NCBI GenBank assembly: GCA_002300355.1
Contig: NSGV01000001.1
Location: 3,162,001 to 3,226,000, forward strand
Length of the DNA: 64,000 nucleotides
Reading direction: 5' to 3'
DNA from: Streptomyces sp. TLI_235
GTDB lineage: Bacteria; Actinomycetota; Actinomycetes; Streptomycetales; Streptomycetaceae
In this document: piece by piece, positions 26,779-37,988 of the stretch
How the letters are laid out: every line of letters starts with the position of its first letter
Position numbering within the stretch: the stretch's first letter is position 1
Made by a program: the position numbers and the translations under genes
Notes under the pieces: model-generated
Databases searched by the model: none
Seen by the model: only the letters and a program-made list of their open reading frames with translations
Told to the model about the DNA's origin: nothing

Positions 26779-26824
26779 CCGGTGCCCCGGCCCCCACCCT
26801 ACGGGGTGGTTGCCGGGGCACCGG
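26779..26824 (-). terminator. large two-part hairpin between eno and divIC
   Basis: The outer 13 bp (26779-26791 with 26812-26824) and inner 6 bp (26794-26799 with 26804-26809) are separated by a 2-nt mismatch. It ends just before the divIC ribosome site. It may terminate eno or attenuate read-through into divIC. Confidence 0.75.
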
Positions 26825-26853
26825 TCCAGCGGCCGTGTGTCAGCCCGCGGGTG

Positions 26854-28173
<1,320 letters not shown>

Positions 28174-28344
28174 TTACGACCAGAGCCTAACCGCACGGGC
28201 CCGCCGGGCCGTGCCACGCACGGCCCTGTCTCACCGTGTGACCGGTCTACTCGTCGGTAGTTCACCTGAAGGACCACGGAACCGGCCGCCCGCCCGCGGG
28301 TGCCGCCCCACGGGCGGACGGTCCGTTCGTACCGTGCCGGTCCG

Positions 28345-29345
<1,001 letters not shown>

Positions 29346-29526
29346 CGCGGGGTCCGCGGCTGCGGACTGTTCGGGAGAGTAAGCAGATCGAACGGACGAT
29401 CACAAGCTCATCTCGCTGATATCACGCGGGAATTACGGAGAGCTGATTATCGTCCACGAACGATGCCGGTATTTCCTGATTGATGAGTGTTCAGATCCGA
29501 TCACTCCCGATCGGCGCGACACACCG
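29346..29526. other. AT-richer gap between the riboswitch and the P450 gene
   Basis: No gene. This should hold the rpf promoter (minus strand) and the P450 3' end. It is notably AT-rich for this genome around 29400-29490; I could not settle on a -35/-10 pair. Confidence 0.45.
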
Positions 29527-30822
29527 TCAGACCGGGTCGCACCGCCCGGACGGCCCCGCCGCGGTCTCCGGGGTGAAGGCGACCGGGAGCTCGCGCAGGC
29601 CGCGCATGATGAGGCCGCCGCGCCAGCGCAGGTCGGCGGGGTCGGCGTCCAGGGCGAGATCGGGGAGGCGGGTCAACAGGGTGGCCAGGGCCGCGCGGCC
29701 CTCAAGCCGGGCCAGCGGGGCGCCGATGCAGTAGTGGATGCCGTGACCGAAGCCCAGGTGCGGGTTGTCGGTGCGGGCGAGGTCCAGGGTGTTCTCGTCG
29801 GCGAACCGGGCCGGGTCGCGGTCGGCGGCCGCCAGCACCACCAGCACCGGGTCGCCGACCGGGATGTCCACCCCGCCGATCGCCAGCGGACGGGTGGCGA
29901 ACCGCCACGTGGCGAGCTCCACCGGTCCGTCGTACCGCAGCAGCTCCTCGATCCCGGTCTCCAGCAGGCCGCCCTCGCCACGGGCCAGCGACTCCTGCAG
30001 CAGCGCCCGCTGGCCGGGGTTGCGCAGCAGCGCGTACAGGCCGTTGCCGATCAGGTTGACGGTGGTCTCGAACCCGGCGAACAGCAGGATGAAGGCCATC
30101 GCGGCGGCCTCGTTCTCGGTCAGGTGCTCGCCGTGGTCGCTGGCCCGGATCAGCCCGGAGATCAGGTCGTCGCCGAGGTCGGCCCGCTTGCGGTGGATCA
30201 GCTCGGCCAGGTAGGTCCGCATCCGCTTCACGGCCCGGCCGACGCCGCCCCGCTGGCCGCCCTGATGCCCGGGTTTTGTGTGTCGCAGCATCATCCCGGC
30301 CCAGTCCCGGAAGTCGTCCTGGTCCTCCGGCGGCACGCCCAGCAGGTCGCAGATCGCGTAGATCGGCAGCGGGAAGGCGAACTCGTGGATCAGGTCGGCG
30401 GTACCCCGCTCGGCGAAGGAGTCGATCAGCCGGTCGGTGAGCTGCTGCACCCGCGGCTCGAACTCCGCCACCCGGCGCGGGGTGAACGCCTTGGACACCA
30501 GCCGCCGCAGCCGGGTGTGGTCCGGCGGGTCGATGTTCAGCAGGTGCGTCATCAGGTCGGCCTGCCGCTCCCCCGGGATGCCCACCCGGCCGGAGCGGTG
30601 CGCCTGCTCGCTGTGGTGCACCGGGTTCTTGGAGAGCCGGGAGTCGGCGAGCGCCTGCCGGGCGTCCGCGTACCGGGTGACCAGCCAGGCCTCCACCCCG
30701 CTCGGCAGCGTGGTGCGGTGCACCGGCGCGTGCTCGCGCAACCAGGCGTACGCGGGGTACGGGTCGGCGGCGAACTCCCAGGTGAAGAGTTCCGGCTGGT
30801 CGGGGCGGGAGGTGTCCGGCAT
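29527..30822 (-). CDS. cytochrome P450 (CYP107-like)
   Basis: 431 aa, soluble bacterial class I P450. I-helix AGFETTVN, ExxR in EELLR, and the heme-binding FGHGIHYCIGAPLARLE with ligand C365 are intact; HLLNIDPPDHTRLRRLVSKA is typical of CYP105/107 types. It needs a ferredoxin partner, none of which is adjacent, so it is probably served by a distant one. ATG 30822 begins MPDTSRPDQPELFTW; an in-frame GTG at 30849 is possible. It is a lone gene, divergent from the SDR-like gene, so not evidently in a biosynthetic cluster. Substrate unknown. Confidence 0.93.
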   Translation of the reverse strand: MPDTSRPDQPELFTWEFAADPYPAYAWLREHAPVHRTTLPSGVEAWLVTRYADARQALADSRLSKNPVHHSEQAHRSGRVGIPGERQADLMTHLLNIDPPDHTRLRRLVSKAFTPRRVAEFEPRVQQLTDRLIDSFAERGTADLIHEFAFPLPIYAICDLLGVPPEDQDDFRDWAGMMLRHTKPGHQGGQRGGVGRAVKRMRTYLAELIHRKRADLGDDLISGLIRASDHGEHLTENEAAAMAFILLFAGFETTVNLIGNGLYALLRNPGQRALLQESLARGEGGLLETGIEELLRYDGPVELATWRFATRPLAIGGVDIPVGDPVLVVLAAADRDPARFADENTLDLARTDNPHLGFGHGIHYCIGAPLARLEGRAALATLLTRLPDLALDADPADLRWRGGLIMRGLRELPVAFTPETAAGPSGRCDPV

Positions 30823-30930
30823 GCCCCGACGGTATCCGCTGCGGGCCACCCGATCGGGGGTGCCCGCGGCACGGCCGGATCCGATCGGCCCGAACGGGCG
30901 TGAGCCTGGTCACCTGGGGGGTAATCCCTG

Positions 30931-30958
30931 TTGCGGGGGGTCGCGAGGTGCCTACGAT
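30931..30958 (+). promoter_or_regulatory. likely promoter of the SDR-like gene
   Basis: A -35 TTGCGG (30931-30936) and -10 TACGAT (30953-30958) with a 16-bp spacer, 70 bp upstream of the start at 31029. Confidence 0.5.
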
Positions 30959-31028
30959 CCTCCGATAGCCGTGGAGGGCGGACGTGCGGAGCCGCCCACG
31001 GGGTGTCGTGCTCAGAGAGGAGCAGGCC

Positions 31029-31457
31029 GTGCGAGTAGCCGGGGCAGTGGTGGTCATCGCCGTACTCAGCGGGGGCGAGGGGGCCGATCTGGCCCGCCGC
31101 TTCGCCGCCGCGGGTGCCGCGGGCATGCTCGTCGCCGACCTGCGCCCGGGTGTCGCGGAGGACCTCGCGGCCGAGCTCGACCGCCCCGGCTGCCCGGTCG
31201 TCGGCGTGAGCGGCGACGTCCACCAGCCCAGCGACGTCGCCGCCCTGGTCGACACCGCGACCAAGCACCTCGGCCGGATCGACCTGTTCGCGGTGGCCGG
31301 CCCGCACGGCGAGCGGATCGTCTCCTTCGCCGACCTGCCCGACCACCTCGCCCCGCTGGCCGAGCTGCTCGAACTGGTCGGCGAGGCGATCAGCGAGGTC
31401 GTCCCGCCGCAGCGTCAGCCCGACAGCCCCTCGGCCGTCCGCACCGCCGTCCGGTAG
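31029..31457 (+). CDS. truncated SDR/Rossmann-like protein, function unknown
   Basis: 142 aa. The first half of a short-chain dehydrogenase is recognisable: beta-alpha-beta (VVVIAVLSGGEGADLARRFA), an acidic residue after strand 2 (VADLRP), GDVHQPSDVAALVD and GRIDLFAVAG. The glycine motif is altered and the catalytic SYK half is missing, so a normal oxidoreductase activity is unlikely. GTG 31029 has GGAG 8-11 nt upstream. Its 3' end overlaps mazG by 43 bp on the opposite strand. It may be a degraded gene or a small nucleotide-binding protein. Confidence 0.68.
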   Translation: MRVAGAVVVIAVLSGGEGADLARRFAAAGAAGMLVADLRPGVAEDLAAELDRPGCPVVGVSGDVHQPSDVAALVDTATKHLGRIDLFAVAGPHGERIVSFADLPDHLAPLAELLELVGEAISEVVPPQRQPDSPSAVRTAVR

Positions 31458-32407
31458 CGGCGCGCGGCACCGCGCAGCGCCGCGTCGACGTCCACCCCGG
31501 CGTCATAGGCGCGCTGCGCCACGGCCAGCAGCAGCTCGCCGGCGCTCTGCGCGGTCAGCTCGTCCGGCAGCTCGTACGGGGAGTCCGGCACGGCGGTGAA
31601 GCCGGCCCGGCGCACCCGCGAGACCAGCTTGGCCGCGTACGCCAGTGCGGGCAGCCCCGACGGCACCCCGTCCAGCACCGAGTCGCGCTGCTTCTCCGCG
31701 GCCTTCAGCTGCTCCCAGTTGGCCTCGACCTGCGCGGAGCCGGCGGCCTCCACGTCGCCGAAGACGTGCGGGTGGCGGTACATCAGCTTCTCGACGATGT
31801 CGCCGGCCACGTCGTCGACGGAGAACGGGTCCTCCGGGTGCTCCTCGGCGATCCGGGCGTGGAAGAAGACCTGCAACAGGACGTCCCCGAGCTCCTCGCG
31901 GAGCGTCTCCCGGTCGCCTTCCTCGATCGCCTCGACGAGTTCGTACGCCTCCTCGACCAGGTACTTCACCAGCGACTCGTGGGTCTGCTCGGCGTCCCAG
32001 GGGCAGCCGCCGGGCGAGCGCAGCCGGTCCATCACCGAGGCCAGGTCGAGCAGCCGTGCGCCCGGCAGGTCGTACGAGCCGGGCAGCAGCTCGATCTCGG
32101 GGGCGGTGCCGGCCTCCTCGACGGCGAGGCGGGCCAGTGCGTCGGTGAGTCCCGGGTCGCCGTCCGGGCTGCCCAGCCAGACCACCGGGGCGGCCCCGGC
32201 CAGCAGGCGGGCCAGCGCCGGCGCGGACGTCCGCTCGATGATCTCCGCCTCCACGCCGGCCTGCCGCAGGGCGGGCAGCTGCGGGTGCCCGGGGTCGCCG
32301 GCCAGCACCCGGCCGGCCGAGCGCAGGGCCTCCCAGGCCGGCCAGGACAGCAGGCCGGGGGCGACCCGGTGGGTGGTGGTCAGCAGGATCAGCTTCGGAG
32401 TCTCCAC
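31415..32407 (-). CDS. mazG: nucleoside triphosphate pyrophosphohydrolase MazG
   Basis: 330 aa. Hydrolyses noncanonical or excess NTPs to NMP and pyrophosphate. Residues 1-115 resemble a cut-down tetrapyrrole-methylase-like domain (LILLTTTHRVAPGLLSWPAW), usual in actinobacterial MazG. The MazG domain starts VMDRLRSPGGCPWDAEQTHE, with the metal-binding VEEAYELVEA (152-156) and EELGDVLLQV (E171, E172, D175). GTG 32407 is the start; the ribosome site is weak. A SurA-like gene lies 65 bp upstream. Confidence 0.92.
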   Translation of the reverse strand: METPKLILLTTTHRVAPGLLSWPAWEALRSAGRVLAGDPGHPQLPALRQAGVEAEIIERTSAPALARLLAGAAPVVWLGSPDGDPGLTDALARLAVEEAGTAPEIELLPGSYDLPGARLLDLASVMDRLRSPGGCPWDAEQTHESLVKYLVEEAYELVEAIEEGDRETLREELGDVLLQVFFHARIAEEHPEDPFSVDDVAGDIVEKLMYRHPHVFGDVEAAGSAQVEANWEQLKAAEKQRDSVLDGVPSGLPALAYAAKLVSRVRRAGFTAVPDSPYELPDELTAQSAGELLLAVAQRAYDAGVDVDAALRGAARRYRTAVRTAEGLSG

Positions 32408-32472
32408 ACCCCGAACCTACCGCCCCGCGGTACCGGCCCTGCGCGGCCCGACCAGGGCTGGCGGCCGTGCGG

Positions 32473-33111
32473 TCAGGAGGCGGGCGCCCGCTGCGGCAGC
32501 CAGTCGGTGGCGGCGTCGACCAGGGCGATCTTCTGCGGGTCCCAGCGGCCGTAGCGGGGGTTGACCTCGACCTTGAGTGCCCGGCCGGCCTCGGCGAGGG
32601 CCTTGCGCACCACGGCGTCGCCCTGCTCGGTGCGGGCGTCCTGGCCGGCCGCGGCGGCGATCTTCCGGATGCCGATCTGCTGCCGGTAGAAGACGGGGAC
32701 GTCCTCGGCGGCCACGCCCTGACGGAGCAGCAGCTGCCGCTCCAGGGCGGCGTCCCCGCCGAGCAGCTGGGCGTCGTTCCGCCGGGCCTCGGCGATCTCC
32801 CCCTGGGTGACGGACAGGCCGCGGTCGGCGAGGGCGCGGGCGATCACCCGGTCGAGGACGAGTTCGGCGACCGTCCGCCGGACCAGGCCGGCCTGCTCGG
32901 TGCCGGTGCCGCCCGGGGCGGCCGCGGCGGTGGCGTCCCGCAGCGCGCTCACCTTGGCCTGCACCTCGGCGATCGGGATCCGCTCGTCGCCGACCACCGC
33001 CGCCGCTCCCTGGTGGGCCGGGGAGCCGCCGCACGCGGTCAGCACGGCGGCCGCGAGCAGGATCCCGGCGGCCGTCCTGGCCGGGCGGAGGGCGGAGCTG
33101 GTGCGGATCAC
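32473..33111 (-). CDS. SurA N-terminal-type lipoprotein (foldase-like)
   Basis: 212 aa. The lipobox VLTAC (C27) follows a hydrophobic stretch. The mature part looks like the SurA/PrsA N-terminal helical chaperone domain (VVGDERIPIAEVQAKVSALR and AELVLDRVIARALADRGLSV), without a clear parvulin domain, so it is probably a chaperone for exported proteins. GTG 33111 has GGGAGG 6 nt upstream. It lies just upstream of mazG on the same strand, an arrangement that suggests co-transcription. Confidence 0.87.
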   Translation of the reverse strand: MIRTSSALRPARTAAGILLAAAVLTACGGSPAHQGAAAVVGDERIPIAEVQAKVSALRDATAAAAPGGTGTEQAGLVRRTVAELVLDRVIARALADRGLSVTQGEIAEARRNDAQLLGGDAALERQLLLRQGVAAEDVPVFYRQQIGIRKIAAAAGQDARTEQGDAVVRKALAEAGRALKVEVNPRYGRWDPQKIALVDAATDWLPQRAPAS

Positions 33112-33242
33112 GTGGGGCCTCCCGTGCGGTGGGTGGGGCTATGGCGTCCGGTGGTTCTCCTGACTGGAGTGAACAATAGGGAGCCGCCCGCGGCTTGCCC
33201 AGACCCCCGCCGACGGGCCCCGCGCCCGGGGCCCGTCCGGCC

Positions 33243-34982
33243 TCAGCCCCCGGCGGCGTACGGGTTGCCGGGCACCGGGGTCGGCGGCGGTGTGGCCGGG
33301 GCGAACAGCCGCGGGTCGGGCCGGGAGGTTCCGGCGGGCGGGGTGGCGGCGGGCGGCCGCACCGGGGTGCCGCCGGGCAGCGGGGTGGCGGTGCGCAGCC
33401 CGCCGATCCGGTCGAGCAGGGCGCGCAGCCGGCGGACGTCGGCGTGGTGCGGGCCGCGGCGGCGCTCGGTGTCCAGCAGGAGTTCGAGCAGGGTGTGCCA
33501 GGCGCCGTCGTGGTCGCCGGCGGCGGTGAGCAGCCGGCCGGTGCGCTCGCGGACCTCCAGGGCCTGGTCGGAGTCGGGCGGCAGTGCGGCGGTGAGCCCG
33601 CGGTACTCGGCGAGCGCCTCGGTGGTGCGGCCGAGGCGCTCCAGGCATTCGGCGGCGCGCTGGCGGTGGTCGAGCGTCGCGGGGTCGTAGGGGCCGCGTT
33701 CGGCGGCGGTGGCGGCGGCGAGCAGCCGGTACTCGGCGAGGGCCTCCCGGGCGCGGCCCTCCTCCAGCAGGGTGCGGGCGTGGATGGTCCGGACGGTCTG
33801 CAGCAGCGGGGCGCCGTCGCCGAGCGCGGCGGCGATCCGGGGCAGCAGCCGGGCGGCGAGGTCGACCACCTCGGCATGCCGGCGGGCGGCGACCAGGTCG
33901 GAGAGCCGGGCGCAGGCCGCGGTGAGTTCCTCGTCCGGTTCGGCGGCGCGCGGTGCGACGGCCGCGATCAGTACCGGGGCGGGGTCGGCCGGGGGTGCGG
34001 GGGCCGGCAGCGGCAGCCGCAGCCGCGCGGCGGCCGGGGCGGCGGCGCGCGCGGGGAGCGGCTGGTGCGGGTGGCGGTAGGGGCGGGCGGGGTCGGGCAG
34101 CGGGCCGTACGGCGGCTGGGGTTCGGCGGCCGGGGCGGGCAGCAGCGGCAGCAGCGCCGCGTACACCTGCTGGGCGTCGGCGGGGCGGTCGGCGGGCTGT
34201 TTGGCGAGCAGGTCGAGGACCAGCCGTTCCAGGGCGGGCGGGGCGTCCGGGCGCAGCTCGCGCAGCGGGGGCGGTGGCTCGTCGACGTGCCGGCGGAGCA
34301 CGCCGAGCGCGGTGGGGGCGGTGAACGGGGCGTCGCCGGTGAGCATCTCGTGCAGTAGGCAGCCGAGGGCGTAGAGGTCGCTGCGCGGGTCGACACCGGC
34401 GGCGAGGGCCTGTTCGGGAGCCATGTAGGCGGGGCTGCCGATCGGGGTGCCGGTGAGGGTGAGCCGGGTGGCGTCCGGGTCGAGGGCGGTGGCGATGCCG
34501 AGGTCGAGCAGGACGGTCCGCCCGTCCGGACGGATCATCACATTGCTGGGCTTCAGATCCCGGTGGACGACCGGGACGGCGTGCACGACGGCGAGCGCGG
34601 AGCAGAGCTGGGCGGCCGCGGCGGCCGCGCGGTCGACGGTCAGCGGGCCGTCCTCGGCGAGCAGGTCGGCGAGGCTGACGCCGGGCACCCGCTGCATGAC
34701 GAGGTACAGCTCGCCGCTGTCGGTGCCGGCGTCGAAGACGGTGACCAGGCCCGGGTGGTCGAGGGCGGCGCTGATCCGGCTCTCGCGCAGGAAGCGGCGG
34801 CGCAGTTCGTCACCGCGGCTGCGGGTGGCGTCCTCGGGTGCGAGCAGGTCGGTGCGGAGCAGCTTGACCGCGACCCGGCGGTCGAGCCGCTGGTCGTGGC
34901 CGGCCCAGACCTGGCCCATGCCGCCGTGCCCGATCTTCTCGGTGAGCCGGTAGCGGCCGTCGACGACCCGGGCGCCGGTCAC
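33243..34982 (-). CDS. Ser/Thr protein kinase with Pro-rich linker and C-terminal TPR-like region
   Basis: 579 aa. Kinase domain 1-275: glycine loop IGHGGMGQV, ATP lysine K40, catalytic HRDLKPSN (D142), DLG at 160-162 in place of DFG, and GSPAYMAPE. A Pro/Ala-rich linker (about 285-345) leads to a helical region with TPR-like pairs (HAEVVDLAARLLPRIAAAL, AREALAEYRLLAAATAAERG, TEALAEYRGLTAALPPDSD). No membrane helix is visible, unlike PASTA kinases, so it is soluble or held by a partner. GTG 34982 overlaps the previous gene's stop as GTGA, coupling it to the membrane protein below. Confidence 0.92.
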   Translation of the reverse strand: MTGARVVDGRYRLTEKIGHGGMGQVWAGHDQRLDRRVAVKLLRTDLLAPEDATRSRGDELRRRFLRESRISAALDHPGLVTVFDAGTDSGELYLVMQRVPGVSLADLLAEDGPLTVDRAAAAAAQLCSALAVVHAVPVVHRDLKPSNVMIRPDGRTVLLDLGIATALDPDATRLTLTGTPIGSPAYMAPEQALAAGVDPRSDLYALGCLLHEMLTGDAPFTAPTALGVLRRHVDEPPPPLRELRPDAPPALERLVLDLLAKQPADRPADAQQVYAALLPLLPAPAAEPQPPYGPLPDPARPYRHPHQPLPARAAAPAAARLRLPLPAPAPPADPAPVLIAAVAPRAAEPDEELTAACARLSDLVAARRHAEVVDLAARLLPRIAAALGDGAPLLQTVRTIHARTLLEEGRAREALAEYRLLAAATAAERGPYDPATLDHRQRAAECLERLGRTTEALAEYRGLTAALPPDSDQALEVRERTGRLLTAAGDHDGAWHTLLELLLDTERRRGPHHADVRRLRALLDRIGGLRTATPLPGGTPVRPPAATPPAGTSRPDPRLFAPATPPPTPVPGNPYAAGG

Positions 34983-35614
34983 GGGCGGCCGTCCCCGGCC
35001 TGACGGCGCAGCAGTTCACCGAGCTGCTGCAGGTCGTCGCCGCCGGGGGCGGCCCGCACGGTGGGGGTGTGCGGGGCGGACGGCTGCGGCTGCGGGGCCT
35101 GCGCCTGCGGGTGGACCTGCGGCTGCGGCTGGGCGTACGGCTGGGGCTGGGGCTGCTGGTAGCCGGGGGCCGGGGCGGGCACGGCGAGCATGGGCGCGGG
35201 CGGGGTATGGGCGCCGGGCGGGTACGCCGTCGGCAGGTAGAGGCCCTGCGGCGGCCAGGGGGCGGCGGGCCGGCCGCGGTTCCAGATCGAGGCGCTGTCC
35301 ATGATCAGGAAGTGGGCGGGTGCCACGATCCAGAGCACGATCGCGGTCAGGCCGGTGACGTCCGCGTACCAGGTGCCGGTGGTCTCCTTGGGCGAGAGCC
35401 CGAGGACGACGTACATGGTGAGCTGGACGAGGCCGAAGACCACCGCGCCGATCACGTCCGCCGCCCGACGGCGGCGCGCCGCGAGCAGGACCGACGGCGC
35501 CATGCCGAGCAGACCGAAGGTCAGCAGCGGCATCAGGCAGACGAGAATCCTGTGGAGCAGGCTGAACGGGCCGCCGGCGGTGGGGCCGGGCTGCCCGTAC
35601 AGGGGGCCGGACAT
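34979..35614 (-). CDS. small membrane protein with Gln/Pro-rich tail, coupled to the kinase
   Basis: 211 aa. Three membrane helices (about 20-42, 52-75, 85-108) with a central Arg-rich turn (LAARRRRAADVIG), then a tail rich in Pro and Gln (GYQQPQPQPYAQPQPQ) and a final helix LQQLGELLRRQAG. No enzyme motif. ATG 35614 has AGGAG 6 nt upstream. The stop overlaps the kinase start, so it is a natural candidate for a membrane partner or substrate of the kinase. Unnamed family. Confidence 0.8.
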   Translation of the reverse strand: MSGPLYGQPGPTAGGPFSLLHRILVCLMPLLTFGLLGMAPSVLLAARRRRAADVIGAVVFGLVQLTMYVVLGLSPKETTGTWYADVTGLTAIVLWIVAPAHFLIMDSASIWNRGRPAAPWPPQGLYLPTAYPPGAHTPPAPMLAVPAPAPGYQQPQPQPYAQPQPQVHPQAQAPQPQPSAPHTPTVRAAPGGDDLQQLGELLRRQAGDGRP

Positions 35615-35724
35615 GCGCGCTCCTGTGCGGGGTCGAGGGTGTGTCGCACACCGTACCGTCACACCGGCCGGGCGAGCAGAGCCTTTCCGCCCGTGGCGCC
35701 CGACGCCCGTCGGATCCGCCGCTC

Positions 35725-37848
35725 CTACCGCTCCGTCAGGCCGCCGGCGGCGAGGCCGTCGGTGAGCCCCCGGGCGAGTTCGCGGCCGAGCGCGGCGGCC
35801 CGGTCGAGGGCGGCCTCGAAGTCGGCGATCCGGCGGAAGGCCGCGCCGAGCTCGCGCTGGCGCGCGGGCGGGACCCGGGGCAGTTCGACCCGGCGGACGT
35901 CCAGCCGGGTGGTGGTGGAGGCGTAGCTGCTGGCCCGGCGGGCGCTGCCGGTGGCGCGCAGCACGCCGGCCAGGAAGTCCGGGTCGAGCTGGGCCGGGTC
36001 GGGGCGCAGCAGGTGCAGGCGGGGGCCGAGGGCGACGCCGTCCAGCGGGCCGCCGGCCCGCACCACGCGGGCGGTGCCGCCGCCGAGGGCGGGGACGAGG
36101 ACGTCGCCGGGGCGGGTGGTGAGCGGGGCGTCGGCGGCGGCCGCGGTGGCGCCGGGGGCGGCGCCGGCGAGCAGGTCCTGGTCGGTGAGGACGGGGATGT
36201 CCGACGGTCCGTCACCGGTCGCGCGGATCGGGACGCCCTGGCCGCTGGAGTGCACCTCCAGCGCCCCCGCGCGGGCGAGTTCGCCGACGGTCACCAGCGG
36301 CGGCTCGGCGGTCGACGGGCTGTCGGCGACGGCGGGCAGGGCGCCCGCCGGGTCGGCCGGGCCGGCGAGCAGCTCACCGAGCCGGGCCTGCAGGTGGTGC
36401 AGGGCGGCGGCCCCGCCGTCGGGGGCGGCGGCGGGCAGGTGGCGGGCCGGGGAGAGGTCGGTCTCGTCGTCGAGCAGGTCGAGGGCGGGCACCGCGCGGT
36501 GGACTCCGGGGCGGTCGGCGGGCAACGGTGCGCCCTCGCGGGCAGCGGTGTCGAAGGCCTGCCAGGTGTCGAGGACGGTGCGGTGCAGGGCAGGCCAGTC
36601 GATCCGGTCGCGGCCGCCCTCGGCCGCGGGGTGCGCCGCGGCGGCGTCGAGCAGCAGGACCCGGCGGAAGTCGTCGCCGTGGCGGGGGCCGCGCAGCAGC
36701 CACAGGTGCAGCGGGACGCCGTACGGCGGGGCGGTTCCGGCGGGCAGCGCGACGACGGCGCGCAGCGCGCCGGAGCGGACGAGTTCGGCCCGGATCCGGC
36801 GGCCGGCCCGGCGCGAGGCGACGGTGGGCGGCAGCAGCAGGGCGGCGAGGCCGCCGGGGCGGGTGTGCGCCAGGCAGTGCAGCACCCAGGCGAGTTCGGA
36901 CTCCCCGCGCGGCGGGACGAGGCCGCCGGGCCAGCGGGAGTCGTACTGGAGCTCGTCGTGGCCCCAGTCCCGCTCGTTGTAGGGCGGCTGGCAGAGCACG
37001 GTGTCGGCCGCGAGGCCGGCGTGGGCGTCGGCGCGCAGCGAGTCGCCGGTGCGCAGGTCGAGGGCGAGCGGGGCGGGGGTGCCGGGCGGGGTGTGCAGGG
37101 CGAGCCTGAGCAGGGCGAGGGCGGTGTGCACCGGGTCGAGGTCCTGCCCGTGCCGGGCGGCTGCCGGGCCTGCGGCGAGCAGCAGGGCGCCGAGGCCGCA
37201 CGCAGGGTCCAGGACGGTACCCCCGGTACCCCCGGCGCCGCCGGGGCCGGCCAGGTCGGCGAGGAGGGCGGCGGCCTCGGGCGGGGTGGCGGCGCCGGGC
37301 CGGGCGACGGCCTCGGCGTGCCGGGCGAGCAGCTGCTCGAAGGCGCCGGCCGGGCCGTGCTCCTCGACGAGTCGTACCAGCAGGCGGGCGAGGTCGAGGT
37401 AGGTGGCGCCGGCGAGCCGGGGCAGGGCGAGCCGGGCGGCCCCGTCGGGGCCGAGGACGGAGGCCGCGGTCTGCTGCAGCAGGCGGGGCAGTGCGGTGGC
37501 GAGCCGGGTGTCGGGCTCCTCGCGCAGGGCGTCCCAGCCGGCCGGGTCGCGGTGCAGCTGGAGCAGGAGGGCGCCGGCGGCGAGGAGCGGGGCGGCGGGG
37601 TGGCCGTCGGGGTCGCGGAGGGTCTCCAGCTGACGGCGGACGCGTTCCAGCAGCGGCAGTTCGGCGATCTTTCCCTGGTCGCGGAGCCAGCGCTCGACCT
37701 CGTCGAGGCGGAAGGTCGGGCTGGTGTCGGTACCGCCGGCGGGCTGCGGGAAGTCGACGTGGCGGCGGCGCCAGTTGCTGACGGCGGCCCGTCCGACGCC
37801 GGCCAGGCGGGCGATCTCGACGGCGGTCACCTCGGGACGGTCCGGCAT
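35725..37848 (-). CDS. N-6 DNA methylase-like protein with N-terminal HTH and S-subunit-like tail
   Basis: 707 aa. Residues 1-60 form a helix-turn-helix (TAVEIARLAGVGRAAVSNW) with a MerR/AlpA-like RLDEVERWL. The methylase domain has motif I DPACGLGALLLAA and motif IV QPPY in VLCQPPYNERDW, where type I HsdM proteins have NPPY/F. The C-terminal ~190 residues look like half a specificity subunit (TRPGDVLVPALGGGTARVV, QRELGAAFRRIADFEAALD). No restriction or separate HsdS gene is near. ATG 37848 has GAGGAG 8 nt upstream. It may be an orphan methyltransferase or a methylase-derived regulator. Confidence 0.85.
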   Translation of the reverse strand: MPDRPEVTAVEIARLAGVGRAAVSNWRRRHVDFPQPAGGTDTSPTFRLDEVERWLRDQGKIAELPLLERVRRQLETLRDPDGHPAAPLLAAGALLLQLHRDPAGWDALREEPDTRLATALPRLLQQTAASVLGPDGAARLALPRLAGATYLDLARLLVRLVEEHGPAGAFEQLLARHAEAVARPGAATPPEAAALLADLAGPGGAGGTGGTVLDPACGLGALLLAAGPAAARHGQDLDPVHTALALLRLALHTPPGTPAPLALDLRTGDSLRADAHAGLAADTVLCQPPYNERDWGHDELQYDSRWPGGLVPPRGESELAWVLHCLAHTRPGGLAALLLPPTVASRRAGRRIRAELVRSGALRAVVALPAGTAPPYGVPLHLWLLRGPRHGDDFRRVLLLDAAAAHPAAEGGRDRIDWPALHRTVLDTWQAFDTAAREGAPLPADRPGVHRAVPALDLLDDETDLSPARHLPAAAPDGGAAALHHLQARLGELLAGPADPAGALPAVADSPSTAEPPLVTVGELARAGALEVHSSGQGVPIRATGDGPSDIPVLTDQDLLAGAAPGATAAAADAPLTTRPGDVLVPALGGGTARVVRAGGPLDGVALGPRLHLLRPDPAQLDPDFLAGVLRATGSARRASSYASTTTRLDVRRVELPRVPPARQRELGAAFRRIADFEAALDRAAALGRELARGLTDGLAAGGLTER

Positions 37849-37952
37849 CGGGGGCTCCTCGGTCGGGCGGCGGCGGGGCGGGTCGCGGGGGTGTTCTCCT
37901 GCGGTCCGCGGCGCGTGTGACCGCCCAGCATAGCCATGGGCGCCCCAGCCCC

Positions 37953-37966
37953 GTTCACACGTGAAC
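37953..37966. promoter_or_regulatory. 14-bp perfect palindrome in a divergent promoter region
   Basis: GTTCACACGTGAAC is perfectly palindromic. A further GTTCAC lies at 37997-38002 within the downstream promoter spacer and TTCATGAA at 37975-37982. It is 105 bp from the methylase-like start and 23 bp upstream of a -35 box on the other side, so it is well placed as an operator. Confidence 0.6.
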
Positions 37967-37988
37967 AGTGGCGTTTCATGAATCACCG

